Source: an uncultured Clostridia bacterium
Lineage (GTDB): Bacteria; Bacillota; Clostridia; TANB77; CAG-508
Direction: 5' to 3'
Assembly (NCBI GenBank): GCA_928721915.1
Contig: CAKMVZ010000001.1
Coordinates: forward strand, 372,001 to 436,000
DNA: 64,000 nt
Below are positions 1-8,160 of this stretch, in pieces. The stretch's first letter is position 1. Every line of letters begins with the position of its first letter. The position numbers were made by a program, and so were the translations under genes. The notes beneath the pieces were generated by a model, which had not been told where the DNA came from, made no database searches, and saw only the letters and a list, made by a program, of their open reading frames with translations.

Positions 1-1
1 A

Positions 2-310
2 AATTTATTTGAAAACATAACAAAATATGCTTTAGAAAATTCAAGAGTTTATATTGATATTTCTTATGCAAAAGAAAATAAAGTAAAGGTTGAATTTAAA
101 AATATTTCAAAAGAAAAATTAAATATAACAGAAGAAGAATTAATGCAAAGATTTGTACGAGGAGAAAAATCAAGAACAACAGAAGGAAATGGATTAGGAT
201 TATCTATATCTCAAAGTCTTACGGAAATACAAGGTGGAGAGTTTAAAATAGTAATAGATGGGGATTTATTTAAAGCAGAGCTGGAATTTGAAATAGAAAA
301 AAATAAATAA
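2..310 (+). CDS. Sensor histidine kinase, C-terminal ATPase part (5' end outside window)
   Basis: The frame is open from base 2 to TAA at 308-310 (102 residues). It reads as the end of a HATPase_c domain: an N-box-like start (NLFENITKYA, residues 1-10), an F-box region (LMQRFVRGEKSR, about 48-58) and a clear G2 box (GNGLGLSIS, about 62-70). This domain binds ATP and phosphorylates a conserved His in two-component kinases. The sensor and dimerisation parts lie upstream of the window, so the signal cannot be inferred. Confidence 0.8.
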   Translation, partial: NLFENITKYALENSRVYIDISYAKENKVKVEFKNISKEKLNITEEELMQRFVRGEKSRTTEGNGLGLSISQSLTEIQGGEFKIVIDGDLFKAELEFEIEKNK

Positions 311-384
311 AAAATATTATTTATTTTAAATCTTTTTTATAATATAATTGTTATAGTTATATTTGCAAAAGAAGGTGATATCTT

Positions 385-1092
385 ATGAAGAAAAAGATAA
401 AAATTATAATATTAATTATTTTGGTGGTTATTTTAGGAGTTATAATATATATTTGGACAAAAGGCTATAATATGTATAAAGAAGCAATAGCAGAAGAGAC
501 AATTGAAAGTAAATTTTCTAAGATTCAATCTATGGATAATTTTACTAAAGTTGATGAACTTCCAGATATTTTTATTAAGGCAGTTGTTGCAGTTGAAGAT
601 AAAAGATTTTATAAACATAGTGGGGTTGATCTTTTATCTATTGGACGAGCAATAGTCACAAATATAAAAACTTTTGATTTAACAGAAGGTGGAAGTACGA
701 TAACTCAGCAAATTGCCAAAAATTTATATTTTACACAGGCAAAACATTTTAGTAGAAAAGTAGCAGAAATTTATGTTGCTTTAGATATAGAAAAAATATA
801 TTCAAAAGATGAAATTTTAGAAATATATATAAATACAAACTTTTATGGTTCGGGATATTATGGAATTTATGATGCAGCTGAAGGATACTATGAAAAAGAA
901 CCTTCTGAACTTACAGATTATGAGGCAACACTTTTAGCTGGAGTTCCTAATGCACCAAGTGTATATTCACCAAAAGTAAATTTAAACTTAGCAGAAAGAC
1001 GCCAAAGTGTAGTTTTAGAAAAAATGGTAGAAAGCGGTTACATAACCCAAGAAAAAGCAGATGAAATTGAAAGTCAGCAAATTACTAAATAA
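385..1092 (+). CDS. Monofunctional peptidoglycan glycosyltransferase (GT51)
   Basis: A 235-residue protein with an N-terminal membrane anchor (about residues 5-25) followed by one GT51 domain and no transpeptidase domain. GT51 enzymes polymerise lipid II into glycan strands outside the membrane. Visible motifs are EDKRFYKHSG with the catalytic Glu at about 71, GGSTITQQ at about 102-109, and RKVAEIYVALDIEK near 124-137. The start follows an AAGGTG ribosome site. It is MtgA-like in architecture, and the gene stands alone before a terminator shared with sigH. Confidence 0.88.
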   Translation: MKKKIKIIILIILVVILGVIIYIWTKGYNMYKEAIAEETIESKFSKIQSMDNFTKVDELPDIFIKAVVAVEDKRFYKHSGVDLLSIGRAIVTNIKTFDLTEGGSTITQQIAKNLYFTQAKHFSRKVAEIYVALDIEKIYSKDEILEIYINTNFYGSGYYGIYDAAEGYYEKEPSELTDYEATLLAGVPNAPSVYSPKVNLNLAERRQSVVLEKMVESGYITQEKADEIESQQITK

Positions 1093-1096
1093 TTAA

Positions 1097-1122
1097 AAAC
1101 CCCTTAAAAATTTTAAGGGGTT
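1097..1122. terminator. Bidirectional intrinsic terminator between GT51 gene and sigH
   Basis: The hairpin AACCCCTTAAAA / TTTTAAGGGGTT has A-rich and T-rich flanks on both sides and separates two convergent genes. Confidence 0.8.
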
Positions 1123-1757
1123 AATTATCTATTTGATTTTTTATTTTATTAGCTTTTTTTCTAATTCTTTGAATAGCAGTATCAACAGATTTTACTTTGC
1201 TATCAACTTCTTTTGCAATATCAGCATAAGATTTTCCTTGTTTATAATGTCTTAAAACTTTTCTCTCAAATTCACTTAAATTTTCATCAATTTTTAATTC
1301 AATTTGTGATAAATATTCTTTATTTGCAATTGTTTCTAAAGGATCCTCAACGAGATTTGTATCTAATATTTCAATGATATCAGAGTCTCCTTCTTCATAA
1401 ACTGGTGTATTTAATGAAAAAGCAGAGTTTAGAGGAATATTTTTTTGTCTGTTAGCACTTTTTATCATTGTGATTAATTGCCTTTCAATACACATATTTG
1501 CAAAGCTTTTAAAAGAATTTTGTTTATCTTTATTATAAGATTGAGTTGCTTTATATAGTCCAATCATGCCTTCTTGAATAATATCTTCTTTTTCAACACC
1601 TATAGCAAAAAATTTACTTGCTTTCATATTTACAATATTATTATACTTGTTCATAATAAAATCAAGAGCATTATTATCACCGATTTTGAATTAATTTAAG
1701 CAGATTATCATCAGTCATTTGATTATAGTTTTGTATTTCCAAAGGCTTATCTTGCAT
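1121..1757 (-). CDS. sigH: RNA polymerase sigma factor SigH (one in-frame CGG +1 site)
   Basis: Early sporulation/transition-state sigma factor of about 211 residues when read through one frame shift. Region 2 is seen in EDIIQEGMIGLYKA and a SigH-like stretch in CIERQLITMIKSANRQKNIPLN; region 4 is at the C terminus. The ATG at 1757 gives MQDKPLEIQNYNQMTDDN and then LIQN. The frame then breaks at CGG (bases 1682-1680, minus strand). Skipping the C yields GDNNALDFIMNKY, which matches the HVGDSDALDYL stretch of Bacillus SigH as I remember it, including its Gly. Without the shift the first 26 residues end at a stop. Confidence 0.9.
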
Positions 1758-1955
1758 TATAAATTTTAGTACCTCCATAGTTGATTTTTAGCTTATGCTT
1801 ATTATATTTTCAAAACTTTGAAAAGTCAACATTTTTTATAAATAAAAGTTCAATTTTTAGCTAAATTTAACATGTTTGAAACATTTTTGAAATAATTTCA
1901 ATAATTTATGACAAAATTTGCTTAAAAAATGTAATTTTTAATATCTAAATTAGGG

Positions 1956-1984
1956 TTGAAGTAGAAAATAAGTTATGATAAAAT
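1956..1984 (+). promoter_or_regulatory. SigA-type promoter for the thioredoxin-like gene
   Basis: TTGAAG (1956-1961), 17-bp spacer, TAAAAT (1979-1984), about 40 bp before the start codon. Confidence 0.6.
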
Positions 1985-2026
1985 AAAAAAATCAAAAAAC
2001 TTAAAAGTGATAAAGGAGGGAAACTA

Positions 2027-2587
2027 ATGAGTAAAAAAAGTGTTGTCTTTTTGGTTTTTGCTATAATATTTTTTGTTTTAGCTGTTGGAATTTTTATTTA
2101 TGCAAATACTTTGAATAAAGATACAAATGAAAATCAAGAAAATAATAATAATCAAAATAATATTAAAACTAATGAAAATAAACCAGAAGGTTTTGTTTTT
2201 TATGATGAAAACGGAAATGAATTTGGAATTTCAAATTATGAAGGAACTCCAATTGCGCTAATTTTATGGAGTTCAGATACTGAAAATTCATTTGAAGTAG
2301 TAGAAATGATTGAAAGTGTTTATAATGATTATAAAAATGATATTACTTTTTTAGTAATAAATACAGAAGAAAAATCAGCAAGTATTGTTCAAACGGTTGA
2401 AAATTGTAATTATTCATTCCAAGTATATTATGATACTGAAAATCTAGCTTCAGATTACTATGAATATTCAAAACTTCCAACTTTAATTTTCTTAGAAGCG
2501 GATGGAACAAAATCAAATCAAATTGAGGGAGAAATAACAGAAGATTCTTTACTTGCAAATTTAGATATAATCGCTGGAAATTATTAA
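2027..2587 (+). CDS. Membrane-anchored thioredoxin-fold protein lacking the CxxC motif
   Basis: 186 residues: an N-terminal membrane segment (about 6-26), an Asn/Glu-rich linker, then a TlpA/AhpC-like thioredoxin fold (EGFVFYDENGNEFGISNYEG, later KLPTLIFLEADG with the cis-Pro position). Where relatives have W-C-x-x-C this protein has LWSSDTENS, so no redox cysteine pair is present. Strong ribosome site AAAGGAGG. Inference: a non-catalytic, perhaps binding or chaperone-like, extracytoplasmic protein. No partner gene is adjacent. Confidence 0.7.
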   Translation: MSKKSVVFLVFAIIFFVLAVGIFIYANTLNKDTNENQENNNNQNNIKTNENKPEGFVFYDENGNEFGISNYEGTPIALILWSSDTENSFEVVEMIESVYNDYKNDITFLVINTEEKSASIVQTVENCNYSFQVYYDTENLASDYYEYSKLPTLIFLEADGTKSNQIEGEITEDSLLANLDIIAGNY

Positions 2588-2604
2588 AAATAAATTTTTT
2601 TATT

Positions 2605-2668
2605 CAAAAAGGCAGTTATTTTAAGAATTATATTTAAAAAATATAACTTAAGATAATTGCTTTTTTTA
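2605..2668 (+). terminator. Intrinsic terminator
   Basis: A long imperfect hairpin (GGCAGTTATTTTAAG / CTTAAGATAATTGC) followed by seven or more T. Confidence 0.7.
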
Positions 2669-2726
2669 TTTTAAAAGAAAATATTTGTCTTTTTTTAAAA
2701 AAATTAAAAAAATTTTCAAAAAAGTA

Positions 2727-2755
2727 TTGCAAAATAAAATGTTATGTATTAAAAT
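2727..2755 (+). promoter_or_regulatory. SigA-type promoter of the mraZ operon
   Basis: TTGCAA (2727-2732), 17-bp spacer, TAAAAT (2750-2755), directly upstream of the MraZ boxes. Confidence 0.7.
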
Positions 2756-2761
2756 CTAATT

Positions 2762-2800
2762 GAAGTGGAGAGAAGTGTCACGAAGTGGTAGAAAGTTAAA
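2762..2800 (+). promoter_or_regulatory. MraZ operator: 10-bp phased GAAGTGG repeats
   Basis: GAAGTGGAG (2762), GAAGTGTCA (2772), GAAGTGGTA (2782) and a weaker GAAAGTTAA (2791) lie at about 10-bp spacing between the promoter and mraZ. MraZ proteins bind phased GTGG-type repeats in front of their own operon, so this is very likely the autoregulatory site. Confidence 0.8.
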
Positions 2801-2815
2801 GAGGAGGTAAAGCTA

Positions 2816-3241
2816 TTGCTAATTGGTGAATATGAGCATTCTCTAGACGCTAAAGGTAGATTAATAATGCCAGCTAAGTTTAGAGAAGACTTAGGTGAAA
2901 AGTTCATAATAACCAAAGGATTAGATGGATGTTTATTTGCTTTTTCTAGTACAGAGTGGACAAAATTTGAAGAAAAATTGTCAACACTTCCAATTTCAAA
3001 TAAAGATGCAAGAGCATTTACAAGATTTTTCTTTGCAGGAGCAATGGATTGTGAGTTAGACAAACAAGGAAGATTCTTAATTTCAAGCAACTTAAGAGAA
3101 TTTGCAGGGTTAACAAAAGATGTAAAAATAATTGGGATGAATTCAAGAGTTGAAATATGGAGCAAAGAAAAATGGCAAGAATGTGATGAAAATATTTCTG
3201 CAGATGATATTGCAGAAAAAATGGAAATGCTAGGTATATAA
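2816..3241 (+). CDS. mraZ: Transcriptional regulator MraZ
   Basis: 141 residues, usual family length, with two AbrB/SpoVT-like halves each carrying the D-x-x-G-R signature (SLDAKGRLIMP near residue 10; ELDKQGRFLIS near 80). It controls the dcw (division and cell wall) operon. The TTG start follows GAGGAGG; no ATG fits. It heads mraZ-rsmH-ftsL. Phased binding repeats stand immediately upstream. Confidence 0.93.
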   Translation: MLIGEYEHSLDAKGRLIMPAKFREDLGEKFIITKGLDGCLFAFSSTEWTKFEEKLSTLPISNKDARAFTRFFFAGAMDCELDKQGRFLISSNLREFAGLTKDVKIIGMNSRVEIWSKEKWQECDENISADDIAEKMEMLGI

Positions 3242-3585
3242 TTTAATTATATATTGTACAAAAGATTAATTAAAGAAATACAAAAGAAAAAATTTTAAAG
3301 AATACAAAAGAAAAGGCATACTTTTTAAAAAACATAAAATTCAAAAGATTTAATATTATTAGAATTACAAAAGATTTTTGTAATTACTAAAGATAAAGTA
3401 TATAATTTACACCAGTTAAAATTATATAAATACAAAAGATTAAAAAATACTAAAGAAAAATTTGAAATTTACTAATGAAAAAATCTGGGAGGATAATCTC
3501 CTCCCAGAATAGAAGAAAAAATCTAGCGAGATAGAACCTTCTCGCTTATTTTATACAAAAATAAAGTATAATAAGAGGGAATAAT
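3242..3585 (+). repeat. 344-bp mraZ-rsmH spacer with iterated TACAAAAGA motif and two hairpins
   Basis: No ORF. It holds at least seven copies of TACAAAAGA/TACTAAAGA-type words (first near 3256, then about 3280, 3303, 3364, 3390, 3429 and 3449). After them come a strong hairpin TCTGGGAGGA / CTCCTCCCAGA (3484-3508) and a second hairpin AGCGAGA / TCTCGCT (3525-3546). Neither hairpin has a clean T run directly after it. The layout suggests an RNA leader for rsmH rather than a plain terminator. Confidence 0.55.
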
Positions 3586-4506
3586 TTGGAATTTAATCAT
3601 AAATCAGTTTTATTAAATGAAGCAATAAATGGCTTAAATATAAAGCCAGGTGGCATATATGTAGATGGAACTTTAGGAGGAGCAGGGCATAGTTTAGAAA
3701 TATTAAAAAGATTAAAAGATGGATTATTAATTGGGATTGACAGAGATGAAGATGCTTTAGCTGCTGCTAGACAAAAATTAGTAGATTTTAAAAATGTAAA
3801 ATATGTTCATGGTAATCATGATTACATAAAAGAAATATTAGCAGAACTTGAAATTTCAAAAGTAGATGGAATTTTATTAGATTTAGGTGTATCGTCATAT
3901 CAGTTAGACGAAAAGAATAGAGGCTTTAGCTATATGCAAGAAGCTGAGCTTGATATGAGAATGGATAAATCGCAAAAATTAGATGCAAAAACGATAATAA
4001 ATTCATACTCAGAAGAGGATTTGGCAAAAATTATTTATGAATATGGAGAAGAAAAGTTTTCCAGAAGAATTGCTAAAAACATTTGTGAAGCAAGAAAGAA
4101 AAAGACAATAGAAACTACTTTAGAATTAGTTCAAATTATAGAAAAGTCAGTGCCAGTAAGTAAAAATGGACATCCAGCAAAAAAAACTTTTCAAGCTTTG
4201 AGAATAGAAGTAAATAATGAGATAAAACCATTATTTGATTGTATAGAAGATTCAATAGATTGTTTAAATGTTGGTGGAAGATTATGTGTTATTACATTTC
4301 ATTCATTAGAAGATAGGAGTGTTAAAGAAGCTTTTGTAAAAGCACAAGGAATTTGTACATGTCCACCAGGATTACCATATTGTATGTGTGGTAAAGTTAC
4401 AAAAGGAAAAATTATTACTAAAAAACCTATTATTCCAACTAAGGAAGAACAGGAAGAAAATTCGAGAAGTAAAAGTGCTAAACTAAGAATTTTTGAAAGA
4501 ACTTAA
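3586..4506 (+). CDS. rsmH: 16S rRNA (cytosine(1402)-N4)-methyltransferase RsmH
   Basis: 306 residues. SAM-binding motif YVDGTLGGAGHS at about 26-37, LLDLGVSSYQLD near 105-116, the family block FQALRIEVNNE near 205, and ITFHSLEDR near 244. It methylates C1402 in the ribosomal decoding centre. TTG start with AGAGGGA upstream. Second gene of the mraZ operon, separated from mraZ by the repeat-rich spacer. Confidence 0.93.
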   Translation: MEFNHKSVLLNEAINGLNIKPGGIYVDGTLGGAGHSLEILKRLKDGLLIGIDRDEDALAAARQKLVDFKNVKYVHGNHDYIKEILAELEISKVDGILLDLGVSSYQLDEKNRGFSYMQEAELDMRMDKSQKLDAKTIINSYSEEDLAKIIYEYGEEKFSRRIAKNICEARKKKTIETTLELVQIIEKSVPVSKNGHPAKKTFQALRIEVNNEIKPLFDCIEDSIDCLNVGGRLCVITFHSLEDRSVKEAFVKAQGICTCPPGLPYCMCGKVTKGKIITKKPIIPTKEEQEENSRSKSAKLRIFERT

Positions 4507-4533
4507 AATTTTAAGTTTAAAAGGAGAATAAGG

Positions 4534-5028
4534 ATGTATCAATATGAAACTAGTCCTAGAAAATTAAGTGAATATGATATTCCTAAAAAGAAAGTAAAAA
4601 AAGCTTCAAAGCCAAGAAATAAAACTAAAATTTCTAAGGAAAAACTGTTAGAACAAGAAACAAAAATGGCAAAATTTAATTTTACTATTATACTTATTTT
4701 GGCTTTAGGATGTTTATTAATTATGACTTTAAGAAATGTAAAAATAGATGAATCATTTTCAGAACTTCAAGGTTTAGAAAAAGAAATTGCTTCTTTAGAA
4801 AAAGAGAATAGTCAAATATTAGTAAATATTCAAAACAGTTTAAATTTAAGTAATATTGAAACAGCTGCAGCATCAACATTAGGAATGCAAAAATTGACTA
4901 ATAAACAAACAGTCTATGTTTCATTAGATACAAAAGATTATGTAGAAGTAAACAATCAATCTACATCAAATGAGGAAGAGCAAAACTTTTTACAAAAATT
5001 ATGGGATAAATTTTTAGATTTATTTTAA
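4534..5028 (+). CDS. ftsL: FtsL-like cell division protein
   Basis: 164 residues: a Lys-rich cytoplasmic N terminus (1-45), one membrane segment (about 47-66), a coiled coil (ELQGLEKEIASLEKENSQI, about 78-96) and an acidic tail. Position straight after rsmH and the bitopic coiled-coil architecture identify it as FtsL, a partner of DivIB/DivIC in the divisome. Sequence conservation in this family is low, so the call rests on context. Confidence 0.75.
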   Translation: MYQYETSPRKLSEYDIPKKKVKKASKPRNKTKISKEKLLEQETKMAKFNFTIILILALGCLLIMTLRNVKIDESFSELQGLEKEIASLEKENSQILVNIQNSLNLSNIETAAASTLGMQKLTNKQTVYVSLDTKDYVEVNNQSTSNEEEQNFLQKLWDKFLDLF

Positions 5029-5040
5029 TATATAAAATGT

Positions 5041-5066
5041 AAAACGCCAGGTTGGCGTTTTTATTT
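5041..5066 (+). terminator. Terminator of the mraZ-rsmH-ftsL operon
   Basis: AAAACGCC / GGCGTTTT hairpin followed by a T-rich run. Confidence 0.85.
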
Positions 5067-5089
5067 TTTGTATTATAGTTAATATAATA

Positions 5090-5118
5090 TTGTAAATTGT
5101 ATGAGCTTATAGTATACT
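5090..5118 (+). promoter_or_regulatory. Promoter of the TPM/LemA module
   Basis: TTGTAA (5090-5095), 17-bp spacer, TATACT (5113-5118). The leader to 5227 carries a small ATGGC/GCCAT inverted repeat (near 5129) and CTAAC...GTTAG (near 5166). Confidence 0.55.
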
Positions 5119-5227
5119 ATAAATAATATGGCGGAAGCCATTTTATATATAATTCCTTTTTTGTTCTAACATTTTGTTAGTTTTACATATATTTTTTAAC
5201 ATCTAAATAATTTTTAAGGAGGATTAT

Positions 5228-6682
5228 ATGAGAAAGTCTTTAAAAAATTTTGGAGTGACGTTTTTGGCTCTTTTTTTAATGCTATTTCAGTTCTCTACAA
5301 TAGTATTTGCCAAAACAAATATTCCTCAAGCAACTGATGAATTGTATGTCAATGATTTTGCAAATGTTCTTTCTGATGAAGAAGAAAAGCGGCTTTTAGA
5401 TAAAGCTGTAACATTGGCAGAAGAAAGTGATGGAATTCAAGTTGTTTTATCAACGGTTGAATCTCTTGATGGAAATCCAATTGAAAATTATGCTTTAGAA
5501 ATGTACAATCAATATAAGATTGGAAAAGATGATATGGGGCTTCTAATTTTGCTTTCAACGGGAGATAGACAAATTCGAATAGAAGTAGGAAAGGCTATGG
5601 AGGCTTATATTAATGATTCTAAAGCTGGGCGGCTTATGGATGAGTATGCTATTCCTTATTTAAAAGAGGATAAATTTAATGAAGGTTTAATAAATCTTCA
5701 AGAATCTTTGATAAGTGAAGTTACTAAATCTGTTGCTGCTGATTCTGAAACTAGTCAAGTTGCTCTAACTGGTTCAGACAATTCTTCTTCTGAAGAAAAT
5801 CCTATTTTATATATAGTTTTTTACATTTTTCTTTCTATTATTATTTTTGCATTAGTTTACCATATTTATAATGGTGACAAAAATAAAATTGAAAGATTAA
5901 AAAGAAAACTAGATATAGCTGAAAAAGAGCTTACTAGCTCTGAAGAAAAATTTCGAGAAGAAGTTAGTGAGTTGAAAGCTTCTATTGGTAGATTAAAAAA
6001 AGAAAAAGAGAACTTACTAAAAAAATTTGAATTTCTTCAAGATAGTTACAATACTTTAAAAGATCGGTATAAAAGAGCACAAATTTTTTATCCTGATGTT
6101 GATAAAAAAGTATCAGATATGATTCAAGAAGAACTTCGAAAAAAGAATATGGCAATCGCTGAAGGAGTAGACAAAACTATTGAAAAAGTTATCAATTTGC
6201 AGCCCAATAAGGACATTGTTCCTAAACTTAAGAATGCTATAGCGTGTTATTCAAGTTTGAGCAAAGAACAGAAGGCTTTTATTAAGTCTGATATAAGCAA
6301 ATTAGAAAAACTTTACAATGAATCTGTTACTTTGAAGCGTAAAAAAGCTGCTTCTGATGCTCTTAGTGCAATTACTGGCATTATTGCTGGTATAACAGTG
6401 GGAAAGGCTAGACACTTAAGTAAGCTAAAAGAAGCTAAATCTATTTATGAAAATCTAGATACAGGCTCGAGAGAATATTTTGATAAATCTGTTTTGGATA
6501 GATTAAATAGTTTGTATAGAAGTGCTAAGAGAGATAAAGAAGAAGAGGAGGAAGAAGAACGTAGAAGAGAGGAAGAAGAAAGACTTATAAGAATGAGTTC
6601 AAGTAGTAGTTTTGGCAATGATTCTCATTTTGGAGGTTTTGGCGGTAGTTCTGGAGGCGGCGGAGCTTCGAGAGGTTTTTAA
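5228..6682 (+). CDS. TPM-domain membrane protein with coiled coil and Gly-rich tail
   Basis: 484 residues: signal peptide (1-29, ending VFAK), TPM domain (about 36-160; VNDFANVLSDEEEKRLLD and later DMGLLILLSTGDRQIRIEVGKAMEAYINDSKAGRLMDEY), membrane segment (about 193-212), long coiled coil (about 215-285), a helical region, an acidic run and a Gly/Ser-rich end. TPM proteins (YgcG-like) are often paired with LemA. CGG is used three times as ordinary Arg (5390, 5630, 6065), unlike the flanking dcw genes, and codon choice is more GC-balanced. Likely acquired as a module. Confidence 0.75.
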   Translation: MRKSLKNFGVTFLALFLMLFQFSTIVFAKTNIPQATDELYVNDFANVLSDEEEKRLLDKAVTLAEESDGIQVVLSTVESLDGNPIENYALEMYNQYKIGKDDMGLLILLSTGDRQIRIEVGKAMEAYINDSKAGRLMDEYAIPYLKEDKFNEGLINLQESLISEVTKSVAADSETSQVALTGSDNSSSEENPILYIVFYIFLSIIIFALVYHIYNGDKNKIERLKRKLDIAEKELTSSEEKFREEVSELKASIGRLKKEKENLLKKFEFLQDSYNTLKDRYKRAQIFYPDVDKKVSDMIQEELRKKNMAIAEGVDKTIEKVINLQPNKDIVPKLKNAIACYSSLSKEQKAFIKSDISKLEKLYNESVTLKRKKAASDALSAITGIIAGITVGKARHLSKLKEAKSIYENLDTGSREYFDKSVLDRLNSLYRSAKRDKEEEEEEERRREEEERLIRMSSSSSFGNDSHFGGFGGSSGGGGASRGF

Positions 6683-6715
6683 AAAATGATTTTCTTAAAA
6701 GAAAGGGTGAAGAGG

Positions 6716-7477
6716 ATGAAAAAACGGATAGGAAGTATTTTGTTAGTTTTAATTGTAGTATTGTCTTTTGCAGGAGTGTTAACTGCATGCAGTAGTTCTG
6801 ACAAAATACCGATTCCAAAAGTTGAGGAAAATGTCTTCGTCTATGATGAAGATAATGTGATTGACGACGATGTTGAAGAGTCTATCAATGATATTTTGGT
6901 AGATTTAGAGGAAAAGACAGGAACTGAATTTGCGGTTATATCTGTTGAAAGTTTACTAAACAGAAGTATTGAGGAGTATGCGAATAATCTTTTTAATACT
7001 TTAGGAATTGGTAAAAAGGGAGAAGACAATGGAGTATTGCTTTTATTTTCTCGGTCAGATGAGAGAGTTAGACTTGAAATTGGTCGAGGATTAGAAGGGT
7101 GTTTAAACGATTCTAAATGTGGCCGAATCTTAGATGACTATTTTGTACCATATCGTGAAGATGATAAATATACTGAAGCAGCAGAGAATACAGTAAAAGC
7201 TGTTGTATCTGTTATTGCAGAAGAATATGAAGTTAGTGTTCAAGGTGTGGATGATATAATGGTTGCTGATGAAGAAAATGATGAAGATACCCCCTTATGG
7301 CTAGTAATAGTATTAATAGTTATTATTGTGATTTTTATCATAGGTTTAGTGTTAGCTATAATTTATGGGGATGATTCATCTGGTTCATCAGGAGGCTTCT
7401 TTGGAGGTTCGTCAGGTGGATTTTCTGGCGGTAGCTTTGGAGGAGGCTTTTCTGGAGGAGGTGGTGCTTCTCGATAG
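6716..7477 (+). CDS. TPM-domain lipoprotein
   Basis: The ATG at 6716 (after GTGAAGAGG) is preferred over 6686 because it gives a compact lipoprotein signal ending in the lipobox VLTAC. About 253 residues: TPM domain (VYDEDNVIDDDVEESINDIL, then NGVLLLFSRSDERVRLEIGRGLEG), a membrane segment near the C terminus, and a tail of GGS repeats ending GGGGASR. The tail resembles that of the preceding gene, suggesting a shared interaction. CGG appears as Arg at 6725 and 7052. Confidence 0.75.
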   Translation: MKKRIGSILLVLIVVLSFAGVLTACSSSDKIPIPKVEENVFVYDEDNVIDDDVEESINDILVDLEEKTGTEFAVISVESLLNRSIEEYANNLFNTLGIGKKGEDNGVLLLFSRSDERVRLEIGRGLEGCLNDSKCGRILDDYFVPYREDDKYTEAAENTVKAVVSVIAEEYEVSVQGVDDIMVADEENDEDTPLWLVIVLIVIIVIFIIGLVLAIIYGDDSSGSSGGFFGGSSGGFSGGSFGGGFSGGGGASR

Positions 7478-7533
7478 CAATTTATGTCTTTTTTATAAAA
7501 CTATTAACATTAAATTTTAGGAGGAATTTTTTT

Positions 7534-8109
7534 ATGAAGAAATCAACAGGTATTTTTGTAGGAATCGGAGTTGTAGTACTTATAGTTGTTTTCTGGTTTT
7601 TTGGAACAAGAAACAGTTTTGTATCTTTAAAAGAAGATGTGGAAATGCAGCAATCACAGGTAGAAACTACCCTTCAGCGGAGAAGCGATCTTATCCCTAA
7701 TTTAGTTGAGACTGTAAAGGGATATGCTTCACATGAAGAAGAAGTTTTCACTGAAATTGCTGAAGCAAGATCAAAACTTGCAGGAAGCATTAGTAGTGGA
7801 GATATTGAAGCTATTAATGAAGCAAACTCTGAATTAGATTCTGCACTTGGTAGACTTCTTGCTATTTCTGAAAGTTATCCTGATTTGGAAGCAAGTGATC
7901 AATTTATTGCTCTTCAGGATGAACTTGCTGGAACTGAAAATAGAATTGCTGTTGCAAGACAATATTATAATGAGACAGCAAGAGATTACAATGTAAAAGT
8001 TCAAAAATTTCCGGCTAGCATTATTGCTGGAATGAGTGGGTATTATCCTGTTCCGTATTTTGAAGCTGATGAAGGTGCTAGTGAGGTACCTGAAGTAAGT
8101 TTTGATTAA
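7534..8109 (+). CDS. lemA: LemA family protein
   Basis: 191 residues: N-terminal membrane anchor (about 5-23) followed by the LemA helical bundle (NSFVSLKEDVEMQQSQVE, QRRSDLIPNLVETVKGYASHE, RQYYNETARDYNVKVQKFP, SIIAGMSGYYPVPYFEAD). LemA proteins are membrane proteins of unclear role commonly encoded with TPM proteins, as here. One ordinary CGG Arg codon at 7678. AGGAGG ribosome site. Confidence 0.88.
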   Translation: MKKSTGIFVGIGVVVLIVVFWFFGTRNSFVSLKEDVEMQQSQVETTLQRRSDLIPNLVETVKGYASHEEEVFTEIAEARSKLAGSISSGDIEAINEANSELDSALGRLLAISESYPDLEASDQFIALQDELAGTENRIAVARQYYNETARDYNVKVQKFPASIIAGMSGYYPVPYFEADEGASEVPEVSFD

Positions 8110-8121
8110 TCTTTATCTTAT

Positions 8122-8160
8122 CCCAGAGTGTGCTTTTGAAGCACACTCTGGAAATTCTTT
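8122..8160 (+). terminator. Terminator of the TPM/LemA module
   Basis: CCAGAGTGTGCTT / AAGCACACTCTGG, a 13-bp stem with a 3-base loop, then a T-rich run at 8156-8161. It lies between convergent lemA and the PBP gene. Confidence 0.85.

Noticed and set aside
3256..3465. CRISPR-like or iteron origin in the TACAAAAGA spacer
   Set aside because: Words are short, irregularly spaced and AT-rich; no replication gene is adjacent.
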